The notes under the pieces are model-generated. The model was not told where the DNA came from and made no database searches. It saw only the letters and a program-made list of their open reading frames with translations. Below, one piece after another: positions 10,936 through 21,290 of a DNA stretch of 64,000 nt; position 1 is the stretch's first letter, and each line of letters begins with the position of its first letter. Position numbers and translations under genes: made by a program. Where the stretch lies: positions 11,026,501-11,090,500 of the forward strand of contig NC_079328.1 in assembly GCF_029931775.1 (NCBI RefSeq). The letters run 5' to 3'. This stretch comes from Euleptes europaea. Lineage: Eukaryota > Chordata > Lepidosauria > Squamata > Sphaerodactylidae.

Positions 10936-12403
10936 CTTTCTTATCCAGATTAGGCATTGTTTGGTACACTGAATTGAGTCTAGTTGAACCTGAGCATATA
11001 CATATACTGATCTATCAACACTTCGTAATTCTGAACTAGTAGACAAGGGTCACTGGCCATCCCCATGTGACAATGACAATCAAGGAACCAGTGCAGTCCC
11101 AGCATGAGGTTCAGAGCTGCCCATCCTGGATTTTGACACACAGCATGTACGTGAAGTTGGTTAACTCAGAACAGCAAGACCTCCCACCCCACCCCACTGC
11201 AAGCTAACGAGCAGATTTCTGAACACTTGAGCTGGTGGCAGCAGGAGAGGGGGGAAACTGTAGCATTTGCTAAGGAGTGGGAGAATGGGCAGGGAAGATC
11301 CCAAATGGACAAATGGGGATATCAGAACTGACTGTACTGTATGAATAAGGAAAGGCGCAAGAATATCTGATGTGGATCCTTGTTTCTACGGAAGCACCTC
11401 AGAGCAGTCCCTATGAGCAAGGGCCCAATTCTGACGAAGAGACGTTTGCAGAGCCTCACCAGCAAATTTAGTCATGTATAATGAGGCCAGGTGGAATATG
11501 GGGCTGCTTATCCAGAGAGGGTTACAAATTCAGCTCCTAAAAAGGACGTCACACTTCAGGGAAAGGAGGGAGGGAAAGCAACAAGGAACTTCTTTCAGAC
11601 ACCCTGTTACAGGAATCTGAGATCATCACAGTTTCCCCATGCCCTCTCTGCCAGTAACGGGTTGCTTCAGGGACAGGCCACAACAATAAGCACAGCAGAA
11701 TAGAATTTCTAAAAGGCACTTCAGACACCACACTGGGCTGAATCAGGAATTTCGGAGGAAGAGACCTGTTGAAGCAAGACACCCTCCACGCATAAGCTGC
11801 TAGCTTCATTCAAATGATCCTTTCCTAAATGAATGTGGTTATACTGATATTGTCAAATAACAAAGTTCCCTTGTCCCTCACACCACATACAATGGTGTGA
11901 AGATAAGAGCTTCCGAGACAGTTCACCTTATCAGATCCAGGAAATACTTCAAAGCCAGATTCAGGAAAATACTGGGACAAGGAAGATACATCCCCCTCCC
12001 CAACCACTTGTGAGGTGGCACCGGATACGTTCAGAAAACCAAGTTAATGCACCAGGCAGCTCTCTCCTCCCCTGCCTCCTTAGGAGCAGGGCACTCCTCA
12101 TAGTGGCACCAGGAAAATGAGCTTCTACATAGTCATCTTCCATTTCCTCGCACCATGCCCTGTAGCTAAAACCATGATCAGTCAGAGCATGGGTTGGTGG
12201 AGGCCACAGCTCAGTATACTAAAAAGTTTTCTCCAAGTTCAGAGAGAAAGTCTACAAGAGAGGTACCTTTAAGCCAGTCAGGGGACACTGAGGAAACTGT
12301 GCAAGGAAGGAAAGCCTATCAGATACCCACAACTATTGACACTTGCATGAGGCAGTACAGGGTCAGACCCCCCCCTCCCCCGCCATCAGTGGCTTCCCTT
12401 CAG
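10936..12403 (-). other. Probable SLC35A4 3' UTR
   Basis: About 1.5 kb of repeat-free sequence lies immediately after the stop codon on the minus strand. No convincing protein frame is present. The extent is inferred from the ATTAAA at 10930-10935. Confidence 0.45.
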
Positions 12404-13384
12404 CTATCTGACTCCGTAATACAAGTGCACAGCCAGGCCAATGAGAAGAACGGAAAGGAAGAAAAAGGCAGTGAGGTGCAGGCTGAACAACAGGACAGAG
12501 AGAAGGGCATTCACCATCACGGAGGAGGAGATCACAAAAAGCCTGGTGATATTATTGCTGTGCTTCATGACCACAGACATGATCAAACCATTCAGGGCTT
12601 GGCTGACAATAACTAGCACCACCCACGACGAGAAACCCTCCAGGTACCCGGTGGCCGACGCGCTCAACAGATGGATGGCCACGTTCAACAAAACACCAAA
12701 AAAATAAAGAAAAAGGTTTTGGAGGTTGAGAGGCAGATCCTGGGCCTTCAAGGTAACTTCGGTGTAGACGGCAGAAAGGCCAGAAATCAAGCAGTACACA
12801 GAGATCAGCAGCAGGCCAACGGGTGTGATATGCAGCTCCATGGCAGAGGCAGGAGAGCGCTGAACATCCTGGAGTCCTCCGTAGGTATACAGCACCCCAG
12901 CAGCTGTCAGCAGGGAGAGGGCTGCCCACTTACGGGGCGTGAGTCTTTGGCGCAAGAACATGCTGTAAAGGAGGGCCGTGCTGCCGATTTTCAAGTTGCT
13001 CAGCACCTGGTAGGTGCTGGGATCCATGAACAGCTGCATGTGGACCACCAAGTTGTTGTTGGCTGCATACAACAGTGCCGAGAGAGCAAAAGGAGCTGCG
13101 TGTTGCCACGACACGGAGAGTCTGAGCTGCTTCCAATCCCAGATCAGCAGAAAAACCAAGGAGAGCGCCAGCTTGGTCAGCTCAATCAAAACCACCACAG
13201 ACGAGGCACTGAATGGGATCTTCCCATTGTCCTTGCAGAGAGTCAAGAGAGGAGCGTGCGAGCCATAAATGACAACAGACAAAAGAAGCATCAGCCCCCA
13301 CGGGGCTTTCTTAAGTACCGTAGTAGCAGCAGACCTGACCAGGTTGCGAGCACGACAAGTGTCGTCAAAGAACATTTCTGTCAA
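12404..13384 (-). CDS. SLC35A4: SLC35A4, nucleotide-sugar transporter family protein
   Basis: A single uninterrupted 326-codon frame reads MTEMFFDDTC...HLYYGVR. It matches human SLC35A4 (324 aa) from end to end. Conserved blocks include ALSALLYAANNNLVVHMQLF, DPSTYQVLSNLKIGSTA, LISGLSAVYTEV, LNLQNLFLYFFGVLLN, SQALNGLIMSVVMKHSNNIT and LIGLAVHLYYG. The family is a roughly ten-helix membrane protein of the Golgi; many hydrophobic segments alternate with short loops here. Human SLC35A4 has been linked to CDP-ribitol transport, but substrate assignment in SLC35A subfamily members is not secure from sequence. The start at 13384 gives the expected length; the first roughly 25 residues are diverged from mammals. 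The coding sequence lies in one exon, 598 nt downstream of the stop codon of SLC35A4-MP on the same strand. It is therefore probably the second frame of a bicistronic mRNA and relies on reinitiation or leaky scanning. Confidence 0.97.
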   Translation of the reverse strand: MTEMFFDDTCRARNLVRSAATTVLKKAPWGLMLLLSVVIYGSHAPLLTLCKDNGKIPFSASSVVVLIELTKLALSLVFLLIWDWKQLRLSVSWQHAAPFALSALLYAANNNLVVHMQLFMDPSTYQVLSNLKIGSTALLYSMFLRQRLTPRKWAALSLLTAAGVLYTYGGLQDVQRSPASAMELHITPVGLLLISVYCLISGLSAVYTEVTLKAQDLPLNLQNLFLYFFGVLLNVAIHLLSASATGYLEGFSSWVVLVIVSQALNGLIMSVVMKHSNNITRLFVISSSVMVNALLSVLLFSLHLTAFFFLSVLLIGLAVHLYYGVR

Positions 13385-13982
13385 GCATTGGAAACAAGGG
13401 TTGAATCAGTCTCTAATTTTTTTTATTGGAAATGGCACAGGAATTGTTTTGGTATTTTTTAAAGACATTATCTTCCAGGGAGGACATACATTACATGCCC
13501 AATGAATCAAGTCAGTAAGTCATAAACCAGTCAGTCACATTTGGATATAATACTTGAATACTTGCACATGATTAGGGAGATAATTGACCTCACATGTGAA
13601 CTACGCAAACTGCATTTCCTGAGCCCAGGGTATGAGGCAGTTTCTAGAGCCAGCAGCAGCAATAACAGCGGTCCTTCGGTTCAGTGGACACCAAAGGCAA
13701 GCGCGTCACAGAAAAGAAACGCAGCTGTCTGAGATGATAGTCTGGAAGCACCCCAGCTTGGCTGAAGCTGAAACTACCACTTGCATGATACGATGCCCGA
13801 ACATAATTATAATCAGACCTGCTGAAATTTCACACTCGCCCGATATAAAACATTTCCAGTGGACAGGAATGCTGAGATGGGAGCCAAAGAAACCAAATGC
13901 CTTTGAAGCAATGAAATTGTCTAGAAATTCTAAAATACGAAGAGGAGTTTTTGGAGTGCACCTCTACATGAAGGAGAGTCTT
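13385..13982 (-). promoter_or_regulatory. Intercistronic leader between SLC35A4-MP and SLC35A4
   Basis: This segment of 598 nt separates the microprotein stop from the transporter start with no evident splice sites on the minus strand. It is probably contiguous 5' leader of the main frame. Translation of the main frame must cross it after the microprotein frame. Confidence 0.6.
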
Positions 13983-16900
13983 CTAGTCTGGCCCTTTCCT
14001 GAATGACCTGAAGAACTCTTTGATTGTCTTCTCTACATTAGGGATTGCATAGTTTTGAGCAGCATACACTCCAGAACAAGTCCCCACTAAAAATCCCAGG
14101 ACTGCTGAAGAGCGCAGTTTGGCTACAACATACCCAGCAAGGAACCCTTTGAGAAACGGAGATGCTAGCAAGGAACCTTCCTGTAAGAAAAGCAAAAACA
14201 AGCAGATCAGACAGTGATCTGAACAACAAAAATTTAAATTGGGGCATGTTCTCATGGTTCATCTGATTCCCTAAAATACCAGATTACATTATTGGAGCTG
14301 GTATAATCTTGTAACCAAGAGATAGGGGACCACACATACAGCCTCAGTATTCTCCAAGTGTGGCATACTAAATAAAATACTGGGGTTTTACTGGAAATAC
14401 TATTATGTTCCACTTGAATAAGTTACTGGGCTCACAGACTTATAAAATGTAGCAAAACACAGATTTAAAAAAATTCTACAAATAAATAATTAAGGAGTTC
14501 CCCCTTTTACCTGTCCTACTCCAGCCTGTACCTCATTTTCCACTTTTCGTTGCAAATTCGCCAACTGATCCTTCAAAAAAGCGAGATCCTTCAGCTTTGG
14601 CAGAGAGTCCTATATATTGGAAACAAAATTCCATATTGCAAATTGCACGCAAACATGCATTTTAGTATCTTTGTTACAGAAGGAAAAGTGATAAAAATAC
14701 AAGCAGTCTATTTCTCTTGCCACTAGCACTGCCATACCAAAAGACCACTTCAGATATTTCCACTCTGAGGTTCCTGACCCTATCCTAAGAAATTGGATAT
14801 TTGTTGCTGCACAAAGAAACTTACTGATATGCTATTAAAACGTAGGAAACCGAGTTCATACACGGATTAGTTGCCAAATGTTAATCAAATGTTGGATAGA
14901 ATGTCTATAAATGAAAAACTGTCACTCGGTTTTATCTATTAAGTATATAATATTTTGTACAAGTAGGGGACCTGCAAGGACTTGTCGGGGGTATCTCATT
15001 CCCCCTGTATTCCTTCCTCCACTAGTTCCTCTTCCCTTCCTGCTGGCAGCCCCCATACTCTCTCCCTCTTTCCCTGCTTTCTTCTCTTCTTCCAACCCAC
15101 CAGTCAATCTGCCTACTCCATCTATATTATTTACTTCATTTACACCCCACTTTCTCCCCAATGGGGACCCAAAGCAGCTTACATCGTTCTCCTGTTCTCC
15201 CAACTCTGTGAAATAGGTTAGATCAGAAGCATGTATCTTGTCCAAGGTCATCCTGTGAGCTTTCACAGCACAGTAGTGATTCAAATCTGGGTCTTACAGA
15301 TCCTAGTCTGAAACTCGAACCAATACACACTGGCTGGGGTGTTGGTGGTGTTGAACAGTACCAAGCAGCCAATCCTGGGTGAGTCATGTAAGTCAGGTCA
15401 AGTCGCCAGGTGACTGTTGCAGGGCCTGGCTCTGGTAAATCATCCCTTAGAAGCCAAAACAACCCTGGCCCTTCCCCTTACCTTTTACTGACAGAAAACA
15501 AAGCTTGAATGTTAGCAATACTGTTATGGTTATCTAGCAACAGCCATTGAAAATATTTGTTTCTTAAAGCTACAGATCTTTTCTCTGTCATTTTGGTGGG
15601 TTTAAAACCCAAGGGGTTTTTTTTATTATTATTACAAATTTTTCTACAAACCTGGGACATTTTTAAAAACTTTTGTAGAAAGATCTGTCCTATCGGTTCA
15701 TGGCTCCAGTCTCTGAATGTAAGTATTCACAGATATGGCCATGTTGAGAATTAGATATATTGATTTGTTTGGACAATAAAACAAAATGCTTGAGTAGCTG
15801 TGCTGGTCAGTTCCTGGGGAGGATAATGACACATGTCTTTCGATTTAATTTTCTGGAAGGTAGAACATTCTGGTGACAAGCAAAGAGCAAATGTTTACCT
15901 AAACCAAGGGTATACATGCCTGTAAATTTTAGCAATTTTCAATACAAGTTATATAAGCAAAAGATATGACAATACAGGCTGTTCAGACTTCCTGGTTTTA
16001 CATGTATTTAATATTTTTCTTGTCTGCTTTGATACCCAACTTGGCTCACTGCCATTAAAGCTGAAAACACAACTACCCTAAAACTACAAAACCGCAATAA
16101 ATTGATACTTTTAAACTCAAACTCCATGAAACCCAAACAGGATGTTACACCTGAAAAGGCCCCCTGCACTTTGTCTAGCCCAATCTTAGTGCAGGGTTAG
16201 GCTGGGAGAAGGCACCAATGCCTGGCAGTTTTTGACCCTGACCTCTTAGGCTCATTTTGACATAGGCTTGCCATCTCAAACAGGAAAATTCCTGAAGATG
16301 GTGTGTGTGTGTGTGTGTGTGTGTGTCCTGGTGAAAGACCCCCAGCAGGGTCTATTGCCACCAAGTCAGGGTTGCCAACTCTGGTTTGGGAAATTCCTGG
16401 AGATTTGGGGAAGGCATAATTTGGGGAGGTAGCTCAGTGGGGACATAATTCCATCAAGCCTAACTTCCAAAGCTTTCATTTCCTCCAGGGGAGCCAATCT
16501 CTATTGCCTGGAGTTCAGCTGTAATTCTGGGAGGTCTCCAGCCACCGTGTGGAAGTTCAAAACAAATAAATTACCCGTGCTGAGAAAGTGTGAACTGAAT
16601 CCCAAACACACAGCACGATAAAGCAAATAATTAAAATACATTTCAACAAATAAAACCTAATATCAGCAAAATCTACAAATCTATCCCTATGGTACCATCT
16701 ATGAAACAAAAAAGGGATATGGTAAGAGCGAAGTATCAATGCATTTTTGTTTCATACCAGATGCGTTTTTAGAAAAGAGCAAGAGTCCAGTGGCACCTTA
16801 AAGACTAACAAAAATATTTTCTGGCAGGGTCTGAGCTTTCATGACTCACGAAAGCTCAGACCCTGCCAGAAAATATTTTTGTTAGTCTTTAAGGTGCTAC

Positions 16901-18151
16901 TTTAAGGTGCTACTGGACTCTTGCTCTTTTCTACTACCGTAAACAAGAGTCTGCCTTGGAAACTGAAGCTGTGGCTCACAAAAGCTCATACCCTGCCAGA
17001 AAATATTTGTGTTAGTCTTTAAGGCGCTCTGGACTCTTGCCCTTTTCTACTAGAAAATATTTGTGTTAGTCTTTAAGGTGCTACTGGACTCTTGCCCTTT
17101 TCTACTAGAAAATATTTTTGTTACGTCTTTAAGGTGCTACTGGACTCTTGCTCTTTTCTACTACAGAAAATATTTGTGTTAGTCTTTAAGGTGCTACTGG
17201 ACTCTTGCCCTTGTCTACTACAGAAAATATGTTTGTTAGTCTTTAAGGTGCTACTGGACTCTTGCCCTTTTCTACTACTGCAGACAGACTAGCACGGCTA
17301 CCCGCTGCGAATTATCAGGTGCATTTCTGTTTCACAGATGGTACCCTAGGGATAGATTTGTAGATTTTGCAGATATTAGGTCACGTGTAGGTTTATTTGT
17401 TGAAACATAATTATGGTATATTCAGAATTCTGCCCTACATTACCATAGAAGGGTTATCATTCAATCTAGCCAAGCAAAAAGCTCTACAGAGACGAGGAGT
17501 TGTCAGATAATATGTATAGGCAGGCAGACCCCGTGGAGGGGGTATTCCGAAGAACTGGGATGAACAGACGCGACAAGCACGAAAAGTAGTGCTGTTATAA
17601 TCGAGCTCTTTAATGCGCTTTTTAATTTTGGCAAAAGCTTCAGTTTTCCCAAGATCTGATAACATATCCTGAAAGAAGCCCAACAACGCGTTTCTCATCT
17701 AAAATTTTTTGCCATGAGGATTTGAAAGGGTCATGCTTGCCATTGTCAGTGGCAAGATTTGTTTCAGTCCTTATATCCCTCCAACACTAGATATATGCTG
17801 CTCAAGACCAATTGATCAAGGAGCTTCTAAGGGACAAAAGGAAACATAATTATTTGCTCTATCGTGCTGTGTGTTTGGAGACACCATCTGGAAGTTGGCG
17901 ACCCTGCAGGTCACACTCTAAACCTCCAGGGGGCGCCGTTGTCTGGGGATAAAGGGCGGTTTCGGGAGACCCCCGGGCCCCGCCGGGAGGTTGGCAACCC
18001 CATTCATTTGGAGGGCTTCCTGCCCCAGGGCGAGGCGTCAGTCTCCCCCCCCCTCCGCCCGCCCCACGGCGCGACCCCCTCCCGGCCAGCCCACGCCAGC
18101 AGGCGCCGGGACCCTCCGCGCCGCCCCCGCCCTCACCTTGTCGTCCGCCAT
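13983..18151 (-). CDS. SLC35A4: SLC35A4-MP, upstream-ORF microprotein of SLC35A4 (three exons)
   Basis: Exons on the minus strand are 18137-18151 (MADDK, donor GTGAGG), 14511-14609 (DSLPKLKDLAFLKDQLANLQ...GVGQ, donor GTAAAA) and 13983-14180 (EGSLLASPFLKGFLAGYVVA...RKGPD, stop TAG). All phases are 0 and the product is 103 residues, the same length as the human microprotein. It matches it closely, for example FLKGFLAGYVVAKLR, SAVLGFLVGTCSG, YAAQNYAIPNVEKT and the C-terminal RKGPD. Residues about 10-33 form an amphipathic or coiled segment, and residues about 46-80 hold one or two glycine-rich hydrophobic stretches that suit a small inner-membrane protein. The human product has been reported in mitochondria, and this uORF is known for controlling SLC35A4 translation under stress. 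Conservation of residues and splice phase shows selection on the peptide itself. Confidence 0.95.
14261..14510 (-). other. Intron 2 of the SLC35A4 transcript (part)
   Basis: AT-rich intron sequence between the donor at 14510 and the acceptor at 14181. No repeat is recognised. Confidence 0.6.
15125..15335 (-). repeat. tRNA-derived SINE, diverged, antisense, in SLC35A4 intron 1
   Basis: The minus strand gives a head near ccagtgtgtattggttcgag, a B-box-like sequence, and the tail gtaagctgctttgggtcccc, attggggagaaagtggggtg. It is an old member of the family at 62905. Confidence 0.6.
15480..16365. other. SLC35A4 intron 1, mostly unclassified
   Basis: Unclassified AT-rich sequence with a (TG)n microsatellite at about 16300-16326. 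No exon evidence. Confidence 0.5.
16366..16560. mobile_element. Diverged copy of the gggttgccaac MITE
   Basis: It starts agggttgccaactctgg and ends near gggaggtctccagccaccgt. It is related to the elements at 2931 and 62331 but strongly diverged. Confidence 0.45.
16766..16945. repeat. Palindromic Penelope-type tail repeat
   Basis: Two inverted copies of gaaaatatttttgttagtct, ttaaggtgctactggactct meet near 16847 around tcatgactcacgaaagctca. The same tail follows a GIY-YIG-encoding remnant at 38204-38790, which links it to Penelope-like elements. Confidence 0.75.
16985..17304 (+). repeat. Minisatellite of about five units (about 55-58 bp) derived from the Penelope-type tail
   Basis: Units of the form gaaaatatttgtgttagtct, ttaaggtgctactggactct, tgcccttttctacta repeat head to tail. 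The last ends with cagacagactagcacggcta, the full tail terminus. A frame through it yields a repetitive LLDSCPFLLQKIFVLVFKV peptide that is not a gene. Confidence 0.85.
17414..17841. mobile_element. LINE fragment inserted in the right arm, internally rearranged
   Basis: The left part encodes, on the minus strand, [20 protein letters not shown], as in the LINE at 43612-44100. The right part (about 17740-17841) carries the LINE 3' end (gtttcagtccttatatccct, ccaacactagatatatgctg) in plus orientation. The 12-bp direct repeats at both ends suggest target-primed insertion, with an inversion that is typical of twin priming. Confidence 0.65.
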
Positions 18152-18350
18152 CTTCCCGGCCGGATATGACGGAGCTTCCGCTTCCGTCGGAGCGCGCGCG
18201 GCACCATGGGCCGTCCGGCCTCGTCCCTCGCCCGGCGGTGTGTTCGCGGCACGTGCGTCCTGGGGTCACGTCGGAAGACGCCGCTGGTCGGGCCGCCCCA
18301 GACCAGTCGCGTGCCGGGAGGTCGCAGCGGTGGTTTCAACAAAAAATTAT
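17930..18350 (-). promoter_or_regulatory. CpG-rich promoter of SLC35A4
   Basis: A GC- and CpG-dense block surrounds the first coding exon. On the minus strand the start codon sits in gggaagATGGCGGACGAC. AAGATGGCGG is a YY1-type site overlapping the initiator, and several ttccg/cggaag ETS-type motifs lie just upstream (18160-18350). No TATA box is apparent. Confidence 0.7.
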
Positions 18351-18600
18351 TTCCGGCGGCAAAAAAATATATATATTTTTAATTTTTAAAATTATTTTTT
18401 TACATCACAATAATTTGCATCATTCAATAACATTGTTATATGATATAAACATTATTTTTCTTAACCAACTACCTTAACAATGCTGGTGTTTCATTGACTT
18501 CCCCTCTCCCCTCCTCTCTCTATTTGATAACTTAATTGTCCCCTTTGCATTTAAATTCTAATTCATTATATTTCTTATATCACCGGCGGCAAGATTTAAG

Positions 18601-19090
18601 GGCGAAAACGCACCGGGGGGAGAGGGGGGGGTTTGCCTGGGATTTGCCGCTCTCTAGACGCACATTAAAGAGCCCCGTGGCGCAGAGTGGTCAGCTGCAG
18701 TACTGCAGTCCAAAGCTCTGCTCACGGCTTGAGTTCGATCCCGACGGAAGTCGGTTTCAGGTACCCGGCCCAAGGTTGACTCCGCCTTCCAGCCTTGCGA
18801 GGTGGGTCAAATGAGTACCCAGCTTGCTGGGGGTAAAGGGAAGATGACTGGGGAAGGCACTGGCAAACCACCCCGCAAACAAAGTCTGCCTTGGAAACGT
18901 CGGGATGTGACGTCACCCCGTGGGTCAGGAATGGCCCGGTGCTTGCCCAGGGGACCTTTACCTTTTAGATGCACATTTCCCCCATCTGAATCCTCAAAAC
19001 TCTGCACGGGGGCTTGTGATTGAGTCCTGAGAATGTGGCTGGGGTGCAATGTGCATCCAGAGAGCGGTAAATCCCAGGCAAACCCCCACC
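18601..19090. mobile_element. MITE with gtttgcctgggatttgc termini, split by a Sauria SINE
   Basis: The left half contains ggcgaaaacgcacc then gtttgcctgggatttgccgc, tctctagacgcacatt. The right half ends aatgtgcatccagagagcgg, taaatcccaggcaaacc, an inverted match. A shorter uninterrupted relative is at 54178-54342. The flanking ggcgaaaacgc motif also ends the elements at 22631 and 48515. Confidence 0.65.
18667..18965 (+). repeat. Sauria SINE
   Basis: It has the head gagccccgtggcgcagagtg, the B box gagttcgatcccg, the body gtacccagcttgctgggggt, aaagggaagatgactgggga, and the end ggggacctttaccttt, which is BovB-type. It is bracketed by a 12-bp duplication, TAGACGCACATT (18655-18666) and TAGATGCACATT (18966-18977), with one mismatch. 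This family is restricted to squamates and close relatives. Confidence 0.95.
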
Positions 19091-19099
19091 TGTCAAGAA

Positions 19100-19741
19100 C
19101 CATGCCAAGCGCCATGCTTATTTCTGTTCAAGTGTATTCATTGTTTGCGGTTCATGTGTCTCTAGCTTTGTTTCTCTGCGGTGTTCAAACCGCCGGGAGT
19201 CTGGCTGTCCAGGCAGACTCTTGACATGAGTTAGGCCCATCTCTGTTCCAGTATTATTTTGGTTTTGTTTCATTATGCTGTATCCGCTCCTTTCCTTTCC
19301 CCCTTCTCTGACCTTGAGTCTCTGCAGGCACTTCAGTATTATCGCTCGCTGACTCCCTACTTCCCACCAGGCACACTGTTATCTCCTAACTCCCAGGCCG
19401 CTTGGTTCTGCACCTGGGATGACTCTATGCTTAAAACTATGCTTTGTAGTTTGGTTCGCCATGAGCAGCTTTGAAACCGTGGATTGCTCATGTTGTACCT
19501 GCGGCTCCTAAATAAACGTTTACCTGCTTTAGACCTGCCTGTCTGAGCGAGTGGCTTTTTGGGATTGCCAAGGTCGGCTGAAGAACCTCACACCACCCCC
19601 GTGCGTTTTCGCCCAAAGGTGGGGACAGAGGCCGAGGGAGCGACGCTTCTGTACGACCCTCGAGGGGTGGGAAGTGCCGCTGCCGGAGGAGCCGCCGAGG
19701 AGAGGGCCGCTCGGGCCTTGGAGGCGCTGGTTAATTTAGCC
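19100..19741. other. Intergenic, unclassified
   Basis: No recognised exon. An isolated AATAAA occurs at about 19510 in sequence that may be an old retroelement terminus. The 19600-19740 stretch is GC-rich without gene evidence. Confidence 0.4.
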
Positions 19742-20040
19742 TTAACAACAGATCCTGGTGACTCAAAAAAACCAGATCGGTTGCTTGGAGTGGGGGACTC
19801 TGATCTGGAGAGCCGGGTTTGATCCCCCGCACTCCTCCACAGGAGCGGCTGAGGCTAATCTGGTGAACTGGATTTGTTTCCTTGCTCCTACACACGAAGC
19901 CAGCTGGGTGCCCTTCGGCTAGTCACAGTTCTCTTAGAGCTCTCCCAGCCCCACCTACCTCACAGGGTGTCTGTTGTGGGGAGGGGATTGTAAGCTGCTT
20001 TGATTCTCCCTTAAGTGGTAGAGAAAGTCGGCATATAAAA
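19742..20040 (+). repeat. tRNA-derived SINE
   Basis: It contains ggactctgatctggagagcc, gggtttgatccccc, gaagccagctgggtgccctt, and the tail agtggtagagaaagtcggca, tataaaaacca. Confidence 0.85.
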
Positions 20041-20332
20041 ACCAGTGTGGTTCAGTGGTTAAAAGCAGTGGTTTGGAGCTGTGGACTCTGATCTGGAGAG
20101 CCGGGTTTGATTCCCCACTCCTCCACATGAGTGGCGGAGGCTCATGTGAACTGGGTCGGTTTCCCCGCTCCTACACATGAAGCCAGCTGGGGGACCTTGG
20201 GCTAGTCGCATTCTCTCAGCCTCACCTTCCTCACAGGGTTTTGTTGTAAGGAAGAGATGATTGTAAGCCAGTTTGAGTCTTCCTTAAGTGGTAGAGAAAG
20301 CTGGCATATAGAAACCAACTCTTCTTCTTCAT
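20041..20332 (+). repeat. tRNA-derived SINE, tandem second copy
   Basis: It begins immediately after the previous copy with ccagtgtggttcagtggtta and a B box gggtttgattcccc. It ends tatagaaaccaactcttctt. Confidence 0.85.
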
Positions 20333-21104
20333 AAGGGGCACGAAGCGCTTCCTTCCCCCACATTAAACATGCTGGATCTTGGAGCGCCACCAAATTCTTG
20401 CAGCCGAATAACAGGAACCGACTCCCCCCGCCTTCCCACTCCTAGATCTACACGATGCTCCGAAATGAATTCAGGGAGGGAGTATTCTGCGTCTCCCCCC
20501 CGCCACCCTTCTGCACACGTGTCTGGCCACCGGCAGAACAAGTCCAGCTAGGAAGGGGTGCCCAGTTCTGTGGGCAGATCTGCTTCTTCCTCGTGGGCGT
20601 CTTCTCATCTATGGCTCCTCTTTCCTGTTTGTTGAATGCTTCCTCCCCCCTCACGGACATTTATTAATTTATTTGCATTATTTATAGTCCACCTTTTCTC
20701 GCTGGGACTCCAGGCGGATTGCGCAGAGTGAGTCAATACAACCAATCAACGGGATGGGACATCCCATCAAACAGAACTGAAGCAGAATAGGCGTATTGAC
20801 AGGACGCATTAAATGATGCAACATTACACAGTAGAATGCGACTTACAGCAAGCAACATTTATTTGTTTGTTATTTATAGTCCACCCCTTTCAGTGGGACT
20901 CAAGGCATTTTACGCTTAGTGAGTCAGTGCAGTTCACAAAATGGGTCATTCAGTAACCAAAGCATTAGGAGATTAGATGTCTGGAATCACTGGAAAGAAA
21001 CATAAGCATGGCATCAGCATTCACATGACATATGAAGAGTACAGAAATTACAGAGCTTGGATCCTACTTCCAATAAGCTTTATACAGCACTAATGACCCC
21101 AAGG
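20333..21104. other. Intergenic, unclassified with short repeat echoes
   Basis: Two similar segments near 20660-20720 and 20855-20940 (ttatagtccaccttttctcg, ggactccaggcggattg versus ttatagtccacccctttcag) look like ends of an old interspersed repeat. No gene is visible. Confidence 0.4.
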
Positions 21105-21290
21105 GGAGGGGCTGTGGCTCAGTTTGTAGAGCATCTGCTTGGCAAGCAGAAGGGTTCAATCCCTGGCACCTCCAGTTAAAGGGGCTAGGCAAGTAGGTGA
21201 CATGAAAGACCTGCCTGAGACCCTGGAGAGCCGCTGCCGGTCTGAGTAGACAATACTGACTTGGCTGATAGGATCGCGCTATACAGGTGC
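21105..21290 (+). repeat. tRNA-derived SINE (ggctgtggctcagtggtagagc family)
   Basis: It contains ggggctgtggctcagtttgt, agcatctgcttggcaagcag, then ccagttaaaggggctaggca, gagaccctggagagccgctg and gagtagacaatactgacttg. Confidence 0.85.

Larger units (their letters stand above)
16560..17895. repeat. Inverted-repeat block around Penelope-type tail repeats, with a later LINE insertion
   Basis: The left arm (about 16598-16725) and right arm (about 17328-17413, resuming at 17842-17885) are inverted copies. For example, tctacaaatctatccctatg on the left corresponds to catagggatagatttgtaga, seen as ctagggatagatttgtagat near 17345. The right arm is split at a 12-bp direct repeat gaaacataatta (about 17402-17413 and 17842-17853) that brackets LINE sequence. 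Confidence 0.75.

Noticed and set aside
12671-13462. 263-codon plus-strand frame
   Set aside because: It is antisense to SLC35A4, low in conserved features, and is the shadow of a conserved coding exon.
16985-17304. CRISPR-like array or repetitive peptide gene
   Set aside because: Direct tandem units without unique spacers, made from a retroelement tail in a vertebrate intron.
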